Shown here piece by piece: positions 7,342 through 14,549 of a stretch of DNA of 19,985 nt. The first letter of the stretch is position 1. Every line of letters starts with the position of its first letter. The position numbers were made by a program, and so were the translations under genes. Location of the stretch: contig JBGSMB010000018.1 in assembly GCA_041740375.1 (NCBI GenBank), positions 1 to 19,985 on the forward strand. The letters run 5' to 3'. This DNA is from JBGSMB01 sp041740375. GTDB taxonomy: Bacteria > Patescibacteriota > Saccharimonadia > Saccharimonadales > JAGQMS01. The notes under the pieces are model-generated. The model saw nothing but the letters and a program-made list of their open reading frames with translations, searched no databases and had not been told where the DNA came from.

Positions 7342-7687
7342 TACTTTGAATCACTTCTATAAGTCTATCAGCTACTTCTCTACCGTTACACATCGCTACA
7401 GCGCAAATCCCTAAATATCTTTTCTCCAAGCAACTTGTTACCGCATATTCTACATGTCGAACTCTATCTTGCTCAGTATCAATCCCAAGTTCAACGCATA
7501 TTGGATCTGTCACTTCTGTGCCCACAACTATGACGTCGCCAAGCTCATCAACTTTTTCCGCTTCTTGTACTTCAATAAGTCTGCGTGCAAATGCTTCAAA
7601 TTGAATATCATAACCATCCACAGAGGAATGTAGCGATCTATTAAGATCACACATTATGGCAGAGTCCTTCAGATCAACATTAGACAT
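7334..7687 (-). CDS. Unknown 117-residue protein between grpE and dnaK
   Basis: Not recognised. It is a soluble acidic protein with an N-terminal part that looks helical (EAFARRLIEVQEAEKVDELGD), a beta-like stretch (VIVVGTEVTD), and several cysteines (near residues 13, 64, 85, 94 and 99). It has no known catalytic motif that I can see. It starts 7 bases after the grpE stop and overlaps the next ORF by 8 bases, which fits a tight operon transcribed from the hrcA promoter. The position suggests HrcA-controlled expression and perhaps a role linked to chaperones, but nothing in the sequence proves that. Confidence 0.72.
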   Translation of the reverse strand: MSNVDLKDSAIMCDLNRSLHSSVDGYDIQFEAFARRLIEVQEAEKVDELGDVIVVGTEVTDPICVELGIDTEQDRVRHVEYAVTSCLEKRYLGICAVAMCNGREVADRLIEVIQSND

Positions 7688-7694
7688 CTAAAAC

Positions 7695-8150
7695 CTAGCC
7701 AACCTTAACCATAGCTGGTCGAATTACTTTACCGTTTAATATGTAGCCACTTCGTAGCTCTTCACTTACGACATCTCCACCTTCGTCATACGTAATCGCC
7801 TCCATAGTTGTTGGATCAAATTGCTCGCCAACCGTCTTAATCTTCTCGAGGCCTAAATCATCAAGCAGTTTCTGTAACTGTTTATCAACCCCTAGAATTC
7901 CCTTCACCCAAGGATTATCCCTAATATCGTCTGGTGTATGCGCAAAAGCTCTCTCAAGATTATCGAATATCGGCAAAAGGTCTAGTGCAGCCGCCTCTCG
8001 ACCACGATTCAAAAAATCAATCTTTTCTTTTTCTGCTCTCTGTTTGTAATTAATGAAGTCTGCTTGCAGTCTTTGCAAATCTGCAGTTATCTCCTCGACA
8101 GGATTCGTCTTTTTTGATTTGATAGTTTTCTTTGGTTTCTTGTCTGCCAT
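7695..8150 (-). CDS. grpE: Nucleotide exchange factor GrpE
   Basis: A 151-residue dimeric factor that releases ADP from DnaK. A Lys-rich head (residues 1-17) leads to a long coiled-coil helix (about 18-55, ITADLQRLQADFINYKQRAEKE). The four-helix part has LLPIFDNLERAF. The C-terminal beta domain has FDPTTMEAITYDEGGD and ends GYILNGKVIRPAMVKVG, the hallmark GrpE ending. Its length is slightly below the usual 180-200. ATG at 8150 has an AGGAAG site that overlaps the TAG stop of hrcA 9 bases away, so the two genes are coupled. Confidence 0.98.
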   Translation of the reverse strand: MADKKPKKTIKSKKTNPVEEITADLQRLQADFINYKQRAEKEKIDFLNRGREAAALDLLPIFDNLERAFAHTPDDIRDNPWVKGILGVDKQLQKLLDDLGLEKIKTVGEQFDPTTMEAITYDEGGDVVSEELRSGYILNGKVIRPAMVKVG

Positions 8151-8159
8151 AGTTACTTC

Positions 8160-8867
8160 CTATACACCTAGCTGATGCTCTAGCATCTCACCGGCTTGTG
8201 CAACCAACCCCATTACATTCCTATAACTTTGCCGGGTAGATCCAACTACTCCGATATAACTTCTGTCTGAATACGGACTCCTAAAACGACTAATGATTAG
8301 CGTACAGCCAGACGAACCACCAATCGGATTTTCACGACCAATAAAAACATTGAGAGGTTCGTTTGGCGCTGCTTCTCGTAGCCACGGCTGAATATTATCG
8401 AGTAGGCGAGCTACCTCTTGTACCTGGCCGGGCTGAATAAATTCTGGCTGACCGAAAAGGTTTGAGAGTCCTGCCATATAAAGCTGGTCACCGATTGTTG
8501 CGAGCCCGAGATTATGCGTTAACTCAACAAGCGTATCTACCGCATTGCGAATCGTTCTCTCGGGAAGACCGCCATCGTGCACTCTTGCAGAAAGTGCTCT
8601 TTCGGATCTTCGGTCAGACGACACATCATTATTTGCGTTTAAATAGTTTACGTAGAAGCGATACCCTTTGTCTGTCGGAACTCGACCTGCGCTCGTATGT
8701 GGCTGAGTTATGAATCCTTGTCTTTCGAGCTCTGCCATCTCAGCGCGAATAGTTGCACTTGATACACTAAAGGCTCTCGCAAGAAGCTGCGAGCCAACAG
8801 GGCTTGCCACCTCAGCATGTTGTTCTACTATTGCAGCTAGTAATTTGATTTGTCGTTCGGTCATCAT
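8160..8867 (-). CDS. hrcA: Heat-inducible repressor HrcA (short form)
   Basis: A repressor that binds CIRCE and controls the chaperone genes, including its own. The start is ATG at 8867 (or 8864); an in-frame TTG at 8903 lies inside the operator and -35 box and is rejected. The protein has about 235 residues against roughly 340 in typical HrcA. The winged helix is complete (TERQIKLLAAIVEQ, SVSSATIRAEMAELERQGFI, HTSAGRVPTDKGYRFYV). The GAF-like C-terminal half is also present (YMAGLSNLFGQPEF, IGRENPI, YIGVVGSTRQSYRNV). The central insert of the canonical protein appears to be missing. grpE follows after 9 bases. It is autoregulated through CIRCE at 8886-8912. Confidence 0.96.
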   Translation of the reverse strand: MMTERQIKLLAAIVEQHAEVASPVGSQLLARAFSVSSATIRAEMAELERQGFITQPHTSAGRVPTDKGYRFYVNYLNANNDVSSDRRSERALSARVHDGGLPERTIRNAVDTLVELTHNLGLATIGDQLYMAGLSNLFGQPEFIQPGQVQEVARLLDNIQPWLREAAPNEPLNVFIGRENPIGGSSGCTLIISRFRSPYSDRSYIGVVGSTRQSYRNVMGLVAQAGEMLEHQLGV

Positions 8868-8874
8868 TATCGTA

Positions 8875-8903
8875 AGTATACGATTTTGGCACTCAAAACT
8901 CAA
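8875..8903 (-). promoter_or_regulatory. hrcA promoter inside CIRCE
   Basis: On the minus strand, TTGAGT (8898-8903) and TATACT (8875-8880) have exactly 17 bases between them. The -35 box lies in the spacer of the CIRCE element. The -10 box ends 7 bases before the ATG at 8867, and there is no Shine-Dalgarno, so the mRNA is probably leaderless. Confidence 0.75.
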
Positions 8904-8912
8904 GAGTGCTAG
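8886..8912. promoter_or_regulatory. CIRCE operator (HrcA site) upstream of hrcA
   Basis: Plus strand reads TTGGCACTC-N9-GAGTGCTAG. The TAG stop (8909-8911) of the guanylate-kinase-like gene is part of the operator arm, so the upstream gene ends within the site. Confidence 0.94.
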
Positions 8913-9640
8913 CCAAGTTCTTTGCGCAAGTTTTTGATCAGTTCTTCTGCGTGCGCTCTTGCGCCAACCAATATCTGTTCGTCGTAACTTCCAGATGTAG
9001 TGTAGCGGTGAAGTTCTTCACTAGTAGATCTTAGGTCCCAATTAATTACAAATTTGAAGTATGGTCGCTTCAAAGCTTCGCCAATTTCTACTACCGCACT
9101 TTCTAGCCGTCGGCGCTTTTCAGAAATATCTATAGCACCACGACCATCTAGACGACGCATCCACTCCTCGAAAGCTGGCGGTAATACAAAAATGCAGTGT
9201 GCTTCTGGTTTAAAATTCTGCATCGAATCTGACCCCTGTATATCTACATCGGTAATTGCTATTTTTTTATTGGATATAGCCACCTGAAGTTCAGACATAG
9301 AAATGCCCGACACTTGTTGATGATGAATCATGGCGGCCTCAACATATGAACCGCGCTTTAAGCCATCTAAAAATTCCTCTTCTGTGCGGAACCAATACTC
9401 ATGGCCATTCTGCTCGACAACACCATTATTGATGCGCGGGTGTCTCGTGGTATCTGACACGAGAAAATAATAGCGACCTGTCATGATCAAGTTTCTGATT
9501 AACGTATTTCGGCCAGACGCAGCCGGTGCAACTAATAAAACGAGTTCTGTTTCGTTCAGTAAATCAATAACATCTATATTTGGACGGTACGCTTGTAGTA
9601 TTCTTTCAAATTCTTTAGTGTGAATAAGTGCATTTTGCAT
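8909..9640 (-). CDS. Guanylate kinase-like protein with altered P-loop
   Basis: A 243-residue protein with guanylate kinase architecture. The P-loop is APAASGRNT (residues 38-46), where guanylate kinases have GPSGxGKST, so the catalytic Lys is Arg44 and two glycines are gone. Other landmarks are kept: VSDTTRHPR (GMP binding), NGHEYWFRTEEEF, ITDVDIQG and ILPP-like VLPPAFEEWMRRLDGRG. It is longer than typical Gmk (about 205) because of an N-terminal extension of about 30 residues. It may be a divergent guanylate kinase or a non-catalytic relative. The ATG at 9640 has no Shine-Dalgarno. A TATAGT box (9649-9654) ends 8 bases upstream. The gene is divergent from the peroxiredoxin and ends inside the hrcA CIRCE. 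Confidence 0.85.
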   Translation of the reverse strand: MQNALIHTKEFERILQAYRPNIDVIDLLNETELVLLVAPAASGRNTLIRNLIMTGRYYFLVSDTTRHPRINNGVVEQNGHEYWFRTEEEFLDGLKRGSYVEAAMIHHQQVSGISMSELQVAISNKKIAITDVDIQGSDSMQNFKPEAHCIFVLPPAFEEWMRRLDGRGAIDISEKRRRLESAVVEIGEALKRPYFKFVINWDLRSTSEELHRYTTSGSYDEQILVGARAHAEELIKNLRKELG

Positions 9641-9679
9641 ATTATTAAACTATATCTAGACTACGGAGAATTTACCATT

Positions 9680-10132
9680 ATGAAAGCACCTGATTTCTCG
9701 CTTCCTGACCAAAATGGTGACATAAAGTCACTCAAAGACTTCGCTGGAAAATGGCTTGTTGTTTATTTTTATCCGAAAGACGATACACCAGGATGCACAA
9801 CAGAAGCATGTTCGTTTCGAGACGGAAGAGATATGCTAGAAGATCTCGGAGCCGAGATTATTGGAATCAGCAAAGACTCTGTCCACTCTCATGCCAAGTT
9901 CGCCGACAAGCACGAACTAAATTTTACGCTGCTTAGCGATGAATCGACCGATACGATCAACGCCTATGGCTCATGGAAAATGAAAAAGTTTATGGGGCGC
10001 GAATACATGGGTATTACTCGGGACACCTATTTGATTAACCCGGATGGCGAGATAATAAAAAAGTACGAAGGCGTAAACCCTAAAACCCACTTCTCAGAAA
10101 TCTACGAAGACCTAAAATCTAGAATTTCCTGA
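9680..10132 (+). CDS. bcp: Bcp/PrxQ-type thiol peroxidase
   Basis: A 150-residue peroxiredoxin that reduces hydrogen and organic peroxides in the cytoplasm with thioredoxin-like reductants. KAPDFSLPDQNGD starts the thioredoxin-type fold. The active site is YFYPKDDTPGCTTEACSFRD, with the peroxidatic Cys39 and the resolving Cys44 five residues later, the pattern of the PrxQ/Bcp subfamily. GITRDTYLINPDGEI holds the conserved Arg. The start is ATG at 9680, with GGAG 11 bases upstream; earlier in-frame starts would extend into the divergent promoter region. The length is typical for the family. It converges on the 2H gene with 3 bases between stops. Confidence 0.97.
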   Translation: MKAPDFSLPDQNGDIKSLKDFAGKWLVVYFYPKDDTPGCTTEACSFRDGRDMLEDLGAEIIGISKDSVHSHAKFADKHELNFTLLSDESTDTINAYGSWKMKKFMGREYMGITRDTYLINPDGEIIKKYEGVNPKTHFSEIYEDLKSRIS

Positions 10133-10135
10133 TTA

Positions 10136-10684
10136 TTAAGATTGTGATGAGCTAAAACGGCAGTTTATTTCATCAATCACAGTAAAGCCAGGGTTCTTTC
10201 CGTCAGTGATTCTAAGAGTGGCTGATTTTACTTTTGCTTCTATAAGTATCGGGGAGACTAACTTAGACAAATATGAGATGAGTTCATCATCCTTAACGTC
10301 GTAAGCGATTGTTATATGTGGATCAAACGCCGACTCGTACTTTGCATAAATTGATTTAATGTGTGCTTCGCAAAAGTCGTTTATTCCATCTAAAAACTTT
10401 TGTTGTACAGACATGGGGTTCGCTCTTTCCTTCGCCCCAATCATAATTGTGTAATCACTTGATTTAGTAATTTTATACCGATCAAATTCTATTGTGTAAG
10501 GTTGCAGCTCCTTACAAATTTCACTAAATTTTTTCTTGATGTTGTTCAAATTATCATCGTGAACCCAGCAAGGCATTTTATAACTGATATGTACAATGCC
10601 CAACTTTGATGTCTTTAAAAACATCTCGTTAAGCTGCTTTGGCAACTCTAGTTCAAGGTCAGAAGTTATGTGTATCGCTTTCAT
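10136..10684 (-). CDS. 2H phosphoesterase (2'-5' RNA ligase-like)
   Basis: A 182-residue protein with two HxS/T motifs, HIS at 32-34 (GIVHISYKMP) and HIT at 123-125 (DPHITIAYDV), spaced as in the 2H phosphoesterase superfamily that includes ThpR/LigT. Such enzymes act on 2'-5' or cyclic phosphate RNA ends; the true substrate is unknown here. The start is ATG at 10684, 4 bases after the lepA stop. A TTG at 10744 inside lepA is a poorer choice. The gene is last in the SET-lepA-2H operon. No membrane segment is seen. Confidence 0.85.
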   Translation of the reverse strand: MKAIHITSDLELELPKQLNEMFLKTSKLGIVHISYKMPCWVHDDNLNNIKKKFSEICKELQPYTIEFDRYKITKSSDYTIMIGAKERANPMSVQQKFLDGINDFCEAHIKSIYAKYESAFDPHITIAYDVKDDELISYLSKLVSPILIEAKVKSATLRITDGKNPGFTVIDEINCRFSSSQS

Positions 10685-10688
10685 ATTC

Positions 10689-12467
10689 CTAGTCTCTTTG
10701 AAGTAATACGGTGAAGGCTTCGGCTGGTAGATCAACCCGCCCAAAGCGCTTCATACGTTCTTTACCCTTCTTTTGCTTGGCTAGTACCTTCTTTTTTCTC
10801 GAGACATCACCACCATAAAGCCCTGTCGTTACATCTTTTCTGTAGGCACTTATATCTTCACGTGCGATGAATCTGCCTCCTACTCCAGCCTGCAAGGCTA
10901 CTTGAAAATTCTGTCTCGGGATTATGTCTTTAAGTTTCTTGACTGTATCGCGACCTACTCCTGGTGCTTCGCTCCGATGAACCATAATACTCAATGCATC
11001 AACCCTATCTCCTGCTACATAAAAATCAAGCCTCACAAGATCTTCGGCGCGGTAATCATGAAGTTCGTAATTAAATGAACCGTAACCGCTTGTGATACTT
11101 TTTAGTTGATCATAAAAATCCGTAAGTAGGTTTGCGAGAGGCGCATCAAAGCTTACAAGTGCTAGCTGAGCATCAACATAGCTCAAATTCTTCTGTATAC
11201 CTCGCTTTCCAACGATTAGCTGAATTACCGCCCCCACATACTCTTTTGGACACACTACTTCACCATTTATCCACGGCTCTCGAATCTCACTAACGAGCGA
11301 AGCATCAGGAAGATCACTCGCAGACTTTATGTCTAGCTGCTCATTATTGTGAAGGGTGATATGGTAGTCAGTTGATGGATTTGTGACAACAAGATCTAGG
11401 CCATACTCACGCTCTAGTCTTTCCTTAACAATATCCATATGAAGTAGCCCCAAGAATCCAATTCTCACGCCAAAACCCAAAACAGGCGAATTCTCTGGAG
11501 TGAACTGAAGGGCAGAATCACTAAGCGAGAGTTTCTCAACGGCGTCTTTCAGCAACTGATAATTTTCGTTACTATCCGGGAAGAAGCCTGCATATACAAA
11601 AGGCTTCACTTCTTTATAGCCTTCGAGGGGCTTGTCTGCAGGATCTTTCGCAAGAGTTACCGTATCGCCAACCCTCGCCTCTCGAGTACTTTTCAGGTTT
11701 GTTACCACGTAGCCAATTTCACCCGTCTCAAGTGCGCCTAGTGGCTTCATCCCTGGTGTCAGCGCGCCTACTTCAAGTGCTATTCCATCCACTCCAGTAC
11801 CCATCATTTTCATTACGTCGGCTTTACCGATTCGCCCATCGATCGCCCGGACATATAAAATTACTCCACGATAATCGTCGTAATAACTATCAAATATAAG
11901 CGCCCTGGTTGGCGCATCCACAAGACCTCTAGGCTCAGGGATTAGCTCCACAACTTTATCCAACACTTCAGAAACACCCGCTCCGGTCTTGGCGCTGATG
12001 TGTAATATCTCTTCTTTTTTACACCCCAGCAGGCTCATAACCTCTCCGCTTACTCGTTCGACATCTGCGGCCGGCAGGTCTATTTTGTTAAGCACTGGAA
12101 TGATCACCAGGTCGGCAGCTATTGCAAGGTAAACGTTTGCTAGTGTCTGAGCTTGGATGCCCTGCGATGCGTCAACCACCAAGATTGCGCCTTCACAAGC
12201 CTCTAGGCTCCTTGAAACTTCGTAGCTAAAGTCGACGTGACCTGGAGTATCAATAAGGTTCAGCTGATACCCTTTATAGTCCATACGAACTGGCGCTAGC
12301 TTAATGGTAATTCCTTTTTCGCGCTCTAGATCCATTTTATCTAGAAGCTGCGCTTTCATATCTCTTTTCTGCACAGTGTCAGTAATCTCAAGTAGCCGAT
12401 CTGCAAGCGTCGACTTGCCGTGGTCAATATGTGCAATTATACAAAAATTTCTAATTTGCTTACTCAT
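10689..12467 (-). CDS. lepA: Elongation factor 4 (LepA), ribosomal back-translocase
   Basis: A 592-residue translational GTPase that acts on the ribosome. G1 is AHIDHGKS (12-19), G3 DTPGH (73-77) and G4 NKID (127-130). The LepA-specific C-terminal domain ends KGKERMKRFGRVDLPAEAF, which sets it apart from EF-G. Its length matches the family (about 600). ATG at 12467 follows the TAG of the SET gene by one base and has no clear Shine-Dalgarno, so translation is probably coupled. The 2H phosphoesterase starts 4 bases after its stop. Confidence 0.99.
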   Translation of the reverse strand: MSKQIRNFCIIAHIDHGKSTLADRLLEITDTVQKRDMKAQLLDKMDLEREKGITIKLAPVRMDYKGYQLNLIDTPGHVDFSYEVSRSLEACEGAILVVDASQGIQAQTLANVYLAIAADLVIIPVLNKIDLPAADVERVSGEVMSLLGCKKEEILHISAKTGAGVSEVLDKVVELIPEPRGLVDAPTRALIFDSYYDDYRGVILYVRAIDGRIGKADVMKMMGTGVDGIALEVGALTPGMKPLGALETGEIGYVVTNLKSTREARVGDTVTLAKDPADKPLEGYKEVKPFVYAGFFPDSNENYQLLKDAVEKLSLSDSALQFTPENSPVLGFGVRIGFLGLLHMDIVKERLEREYGLDLVVTNPSTDYHITLHNNEQLDIKSASDLPDASLVSEIREPWINGEVVCPKEYVGAVIQLIVGKRGIQKNLSYVDAQLALVSFDAPLANLLTDFYDQLKSITSGYGSFNYELHDYRAEDLVRLDFYVAGDRVDALSIMVHRSEAPGVGRDTVKKLKDIIPRQNFQVALQAGVGGRFIAREDISAYRKDVTTGLYGGDVSRKKKVLAKQKKGKERMKRFGRVDLPAEAFTVLLQRD

Positions 12468-12468
12468 G

Positions 12469-12855
12469 CTATCGATAGTAATCTTCTCTTTTTTCTTCTG
12501 GTTCTTCTAAGGTTTTGTAGTCTAGTAATAGTTCTTCGTCTTTTTTTATCGACCTAGATGAGAAAAACTTATCTTCTCTTTTTATTACGTTTGCTTGCTC
12601 TGAGTGATTTAAGTGCCAACCAATTTCCATCTTATTGAATGCCGGCGGGCAAGACCACATGTCGTTATCCTTCGCAACACATAATCCTATTAGCTCTTTG
12701 GGTATTTCCGACTCATGTAAAAGTCGTATCTCGCTTCGAGGCCATATATCAAGAAGTACATTTTCATCTATATCGTGAAGAGCAAAAATACCAACCCCTC
12801 CACCTGTAATATTCGAGGGTCTTAGTATGAACGAGAGCTCACTTGTTGTATCCAT
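12469..12855 (-). CDS. SET-domain protein (putative lysine methyltransferase)
   Basis: A small protein of 128 residues that is nearly all SET domain. GGGVGIFALHDI (18-29) is the first SET motif. WHLNHSEQANV (80-90) matches the RFINHSxxPN cofactor and catalytic-fold motif. DEELLLDY (106-113) matches GEELxxDY. Stand-alone SET proteins methylate lysines in eukaryotes and some bacteria, with mostly unknown bacterial targets. A methyl transfer to a ribosomal or translation protein is plausible given the neighbour lepA, but this is inference. The start is ATG at 12855 (GTG at 12858 is also in frame). An extended -10 TGCTATAAT ends 7 bases before that ATG. Confidence 0.85.
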   Translation of the reverse strand: MDTTSELSFILRPSNITGGGVGIFALHDIDENVLLDIWPRSEIRLLHESEIPKELIGLCVAKDNDMWSCPPAFNKMEIGWHLNHSEQANVIKREDKFFSSRSIKKDEELLLDYKTLEEPEEKREDYYR

Positions 12856-12862
12856 CACGGAG

Positions 12863-12871
12863 ATTATAGCA
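12863..12871 (-). promoter_or_regulatory. Extended -10 promoter of the SET-lepA-2H operon
   Basis: Minus strand TGCTATAAT is a perfect extended -10, and no good -35 is seen. Seven bases separate the box from ATG 12855, so the mRNA would start at the start codon. Confidence 0.6.
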
Positions 12872-12906
12872 GGGTTACCGAAGTAAATTAGATTAAATCG
12901 AGTTGA

Positions 12907-14484
12907 TTACTGAATTTTTACAGGGCGAAGTACAAACTTCTTGATTTTATCAACGACAGGGATCGCTTCTTTGAGCTGAAATGCGTAGGAAACAGTAAGA
13001 TGTACAAGAAGTGTAACTCCGGCGATAAGTGATAGTTTAATGAAGATCATAAATCCTGGTTCTTGCGGCGTGAGTGGAAAGAGATTCACCATAATAAATG
13101 CCGCCAAAGCGGAAAATCCAGTAACTGAAAAAATCCTTACCACTCCTATTACAAAATCTGTATTAAATAATTTCCTGTCTTTTATATTCATTATTATGAG
13201 GAGGATCATAACTTCAACAAACGCAACGATAGATTGCGCTATGGCGAGTCCAACAACACCATAGGCGGTCTCTCGTGACAACGTATAAGCAAGATAGATA
13301 TTCAATACAATAGTTACCAAAGATACGTAGAGCGGCGTCCTTGTATCTTTTTGTGCATAGAAATAGCGAGAAATGATTGTATATAACGTCCTAAAGAAAA
13401 TCGCTCCCGCAAGAGCACCGAATATTAAAGCTATTTCAAGATTTTCGCGCTTAAAGATTAAACGCGCAAAATAGCTTCTTCCAAAAAAAGACACAACAAC
13501 AACTGGAAGTGCTATCCAAATCATCGCCCGGAGTACTTGCAGGAATTCCTTTTTGAATAGATCCGGCCTACCTTGTGATATACGTTCCGTAAATCTAGGA
13601 AATGCGGCTGTTGAAATCGCAATACCGATTAGCATAATCGGTGCATTATGCAGTTGTAGCGCGTTCTCATAGTTAGCCACCGCTACACGACTAATTCCAG
13701 AAGCAAAACGTGTTTCGACAATACTGTTTATATAGTCAATGCCTTGGTCTACCGATCGTGGAGGTAGAGCAGTCATGACTTGCCTAAACCCTTTATCCTT
13801 CGAATTTATGCGAAAGGAGTATCTGAAGTCCATACCGATTAGTCCGAACGATATCACTATAAGCTGTAAACATGCGCCAACTGCCACACCAACAGCAGCC
13901 GAGACAATTCCGATACTGTCACCAAAGAGAATAATTCCTGCAATTATAGTCGCGTTATAGAAAATTGGTGCAATCGCAAAAAAGAAAAATCGACCGGCAG
14001 TCTGCTGTGCACTTGCGAGTATTGTGGATATCGAAAACAAGAATGGGTTAATTGCGACTATCCTCATCACAGCGGTTGCGAGTTCAAGCTGTTCAGGGGT
14101 AAAGCCAGGGGCGACGATGTACTTAAGTAGCGGGTACGCAAAAATCATAGTTAAAATCGACAGGACCAGTGTCACAAGTGCAAGCATGTTTAGAACGCTA
14201 GCGGTTAATTCCCATGCAGCTTTTTTGCTCGAATTAAATAGCTTATCCGAAAGTACTGGCAGAAATGCAACGCCAAGTGCACCAGTCGCTAGAGTAAAAA
14301 ATATAAGATCGGGAATCTTAAATGCAGCGAAGTACGCACTAGCGCTAAAGCCGTTAAAGTTGGTGTTGATCATGGATGTACGCACAATGCCGAGGAGCGT
14401 GCCAATGAATGCAGAACCCGACAACAAAAACGCGGCTGAGCTCAAGCTGAGTCGCCGATTTGCGCGGTTCAAAAATCGGTTCAT
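12907..14484 (-). CDS. murJ: Lipid II flippase MurJ (MviN)
   Basis: A 525-residue multi-spanning inner-membrane protein of the MOP exporter superfamily that flips the peptidoglycan precursor lipid II. MurJ blocks are clear: SAAFLLSGSAFIGTLLGIVRT, AYFAAFKIPDLIF, ATGALGVAFLPVL, and LPPRSVDQGIDYINS. About 14 hydrophobic helices are visible across the length, as in the family. The ATG at 14484 is preceded by TATAAT (12 bases upstream) within a 23-base palindrome at 14498-14520. It is in the same direction as ftsH with a 65-base gap, so it may be separately transcribed. A functional cell wall is implied. Confidence 0.97.
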   Translation of the reverse strand: MNRFLNRANRRLSLSSAAFLLSGSAFIGTLLGIVRTSMINTNFNGFSASAYFAAFKIPDLIFFTLATGALGVAFLPVLSDKLFNSSKKAAWELTASVLNMLALVTLVLSILTMIFAYPLLKYIVAPGFTPEQLELATAVMRIVAINPFLFSISTILASAQQTAGRFFFFAIAPIFYNATIIAGIILFGDSIGIVSAAVGVAVGACLQLIVISFGLIGMDFRYSFRINSKDKGFRQVMTALPPRSVDQGIDYINSIVETRFASGISRVAVANYENALQLHNAPIMLIGIAISTAAFPRFTERISQGRPDLFKKEFLQVLRAMIWIALPVVVVSFFGRSYFARLIFKRENLEIALIFGALAGAIFFRTLYTIISRYFYAQKDTRTPLYVSLVTIVLNIYLAYTLSRETAYGVVGLAIAQSIVAFVEVMILLIIMNIKDRKLFNTDFVIGVVRIFSVTGFSALAAFIMVNLFPLTPQEPGFMIFIKLSLIAGVTLLVHLTVSYAFQLKEAIPVVDKIKKFVLRPVKIQ

Positions 14485-14497
14485 ATACTAATCACTA

Positions 14498-14520
14498 TTA
14501 TAGCCTTAAGTAAGCTATAA
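14498..14520. repeat. Palindrome overlapping the murJ -10 region
   Basis: Arms TTATAGCCTTA and TAAGCTATAA pair with one bulged base and a 2-base loop. On the minus strand it contains TATAAT, 12 bases before the murJ ATG. It has no T run of a proper terminator, so it may be an operator. This is only an inference. Confidence 0.5.
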
Positions 14521-14549
14521 GTGCATCCGGATTATCGTCTCTCAGAGTT

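Noticed and set aside
8868..8903. TTG at 8903 as hrcA start
   Set aside because: It lies within the operator and -35 box; HrcA homology starts at TERQIK after the ATG pair.
14024..14491. 155-codon plus-strand ORF opposite murJ
   Set aside because: It is a shadow of the murJ membrane helices.
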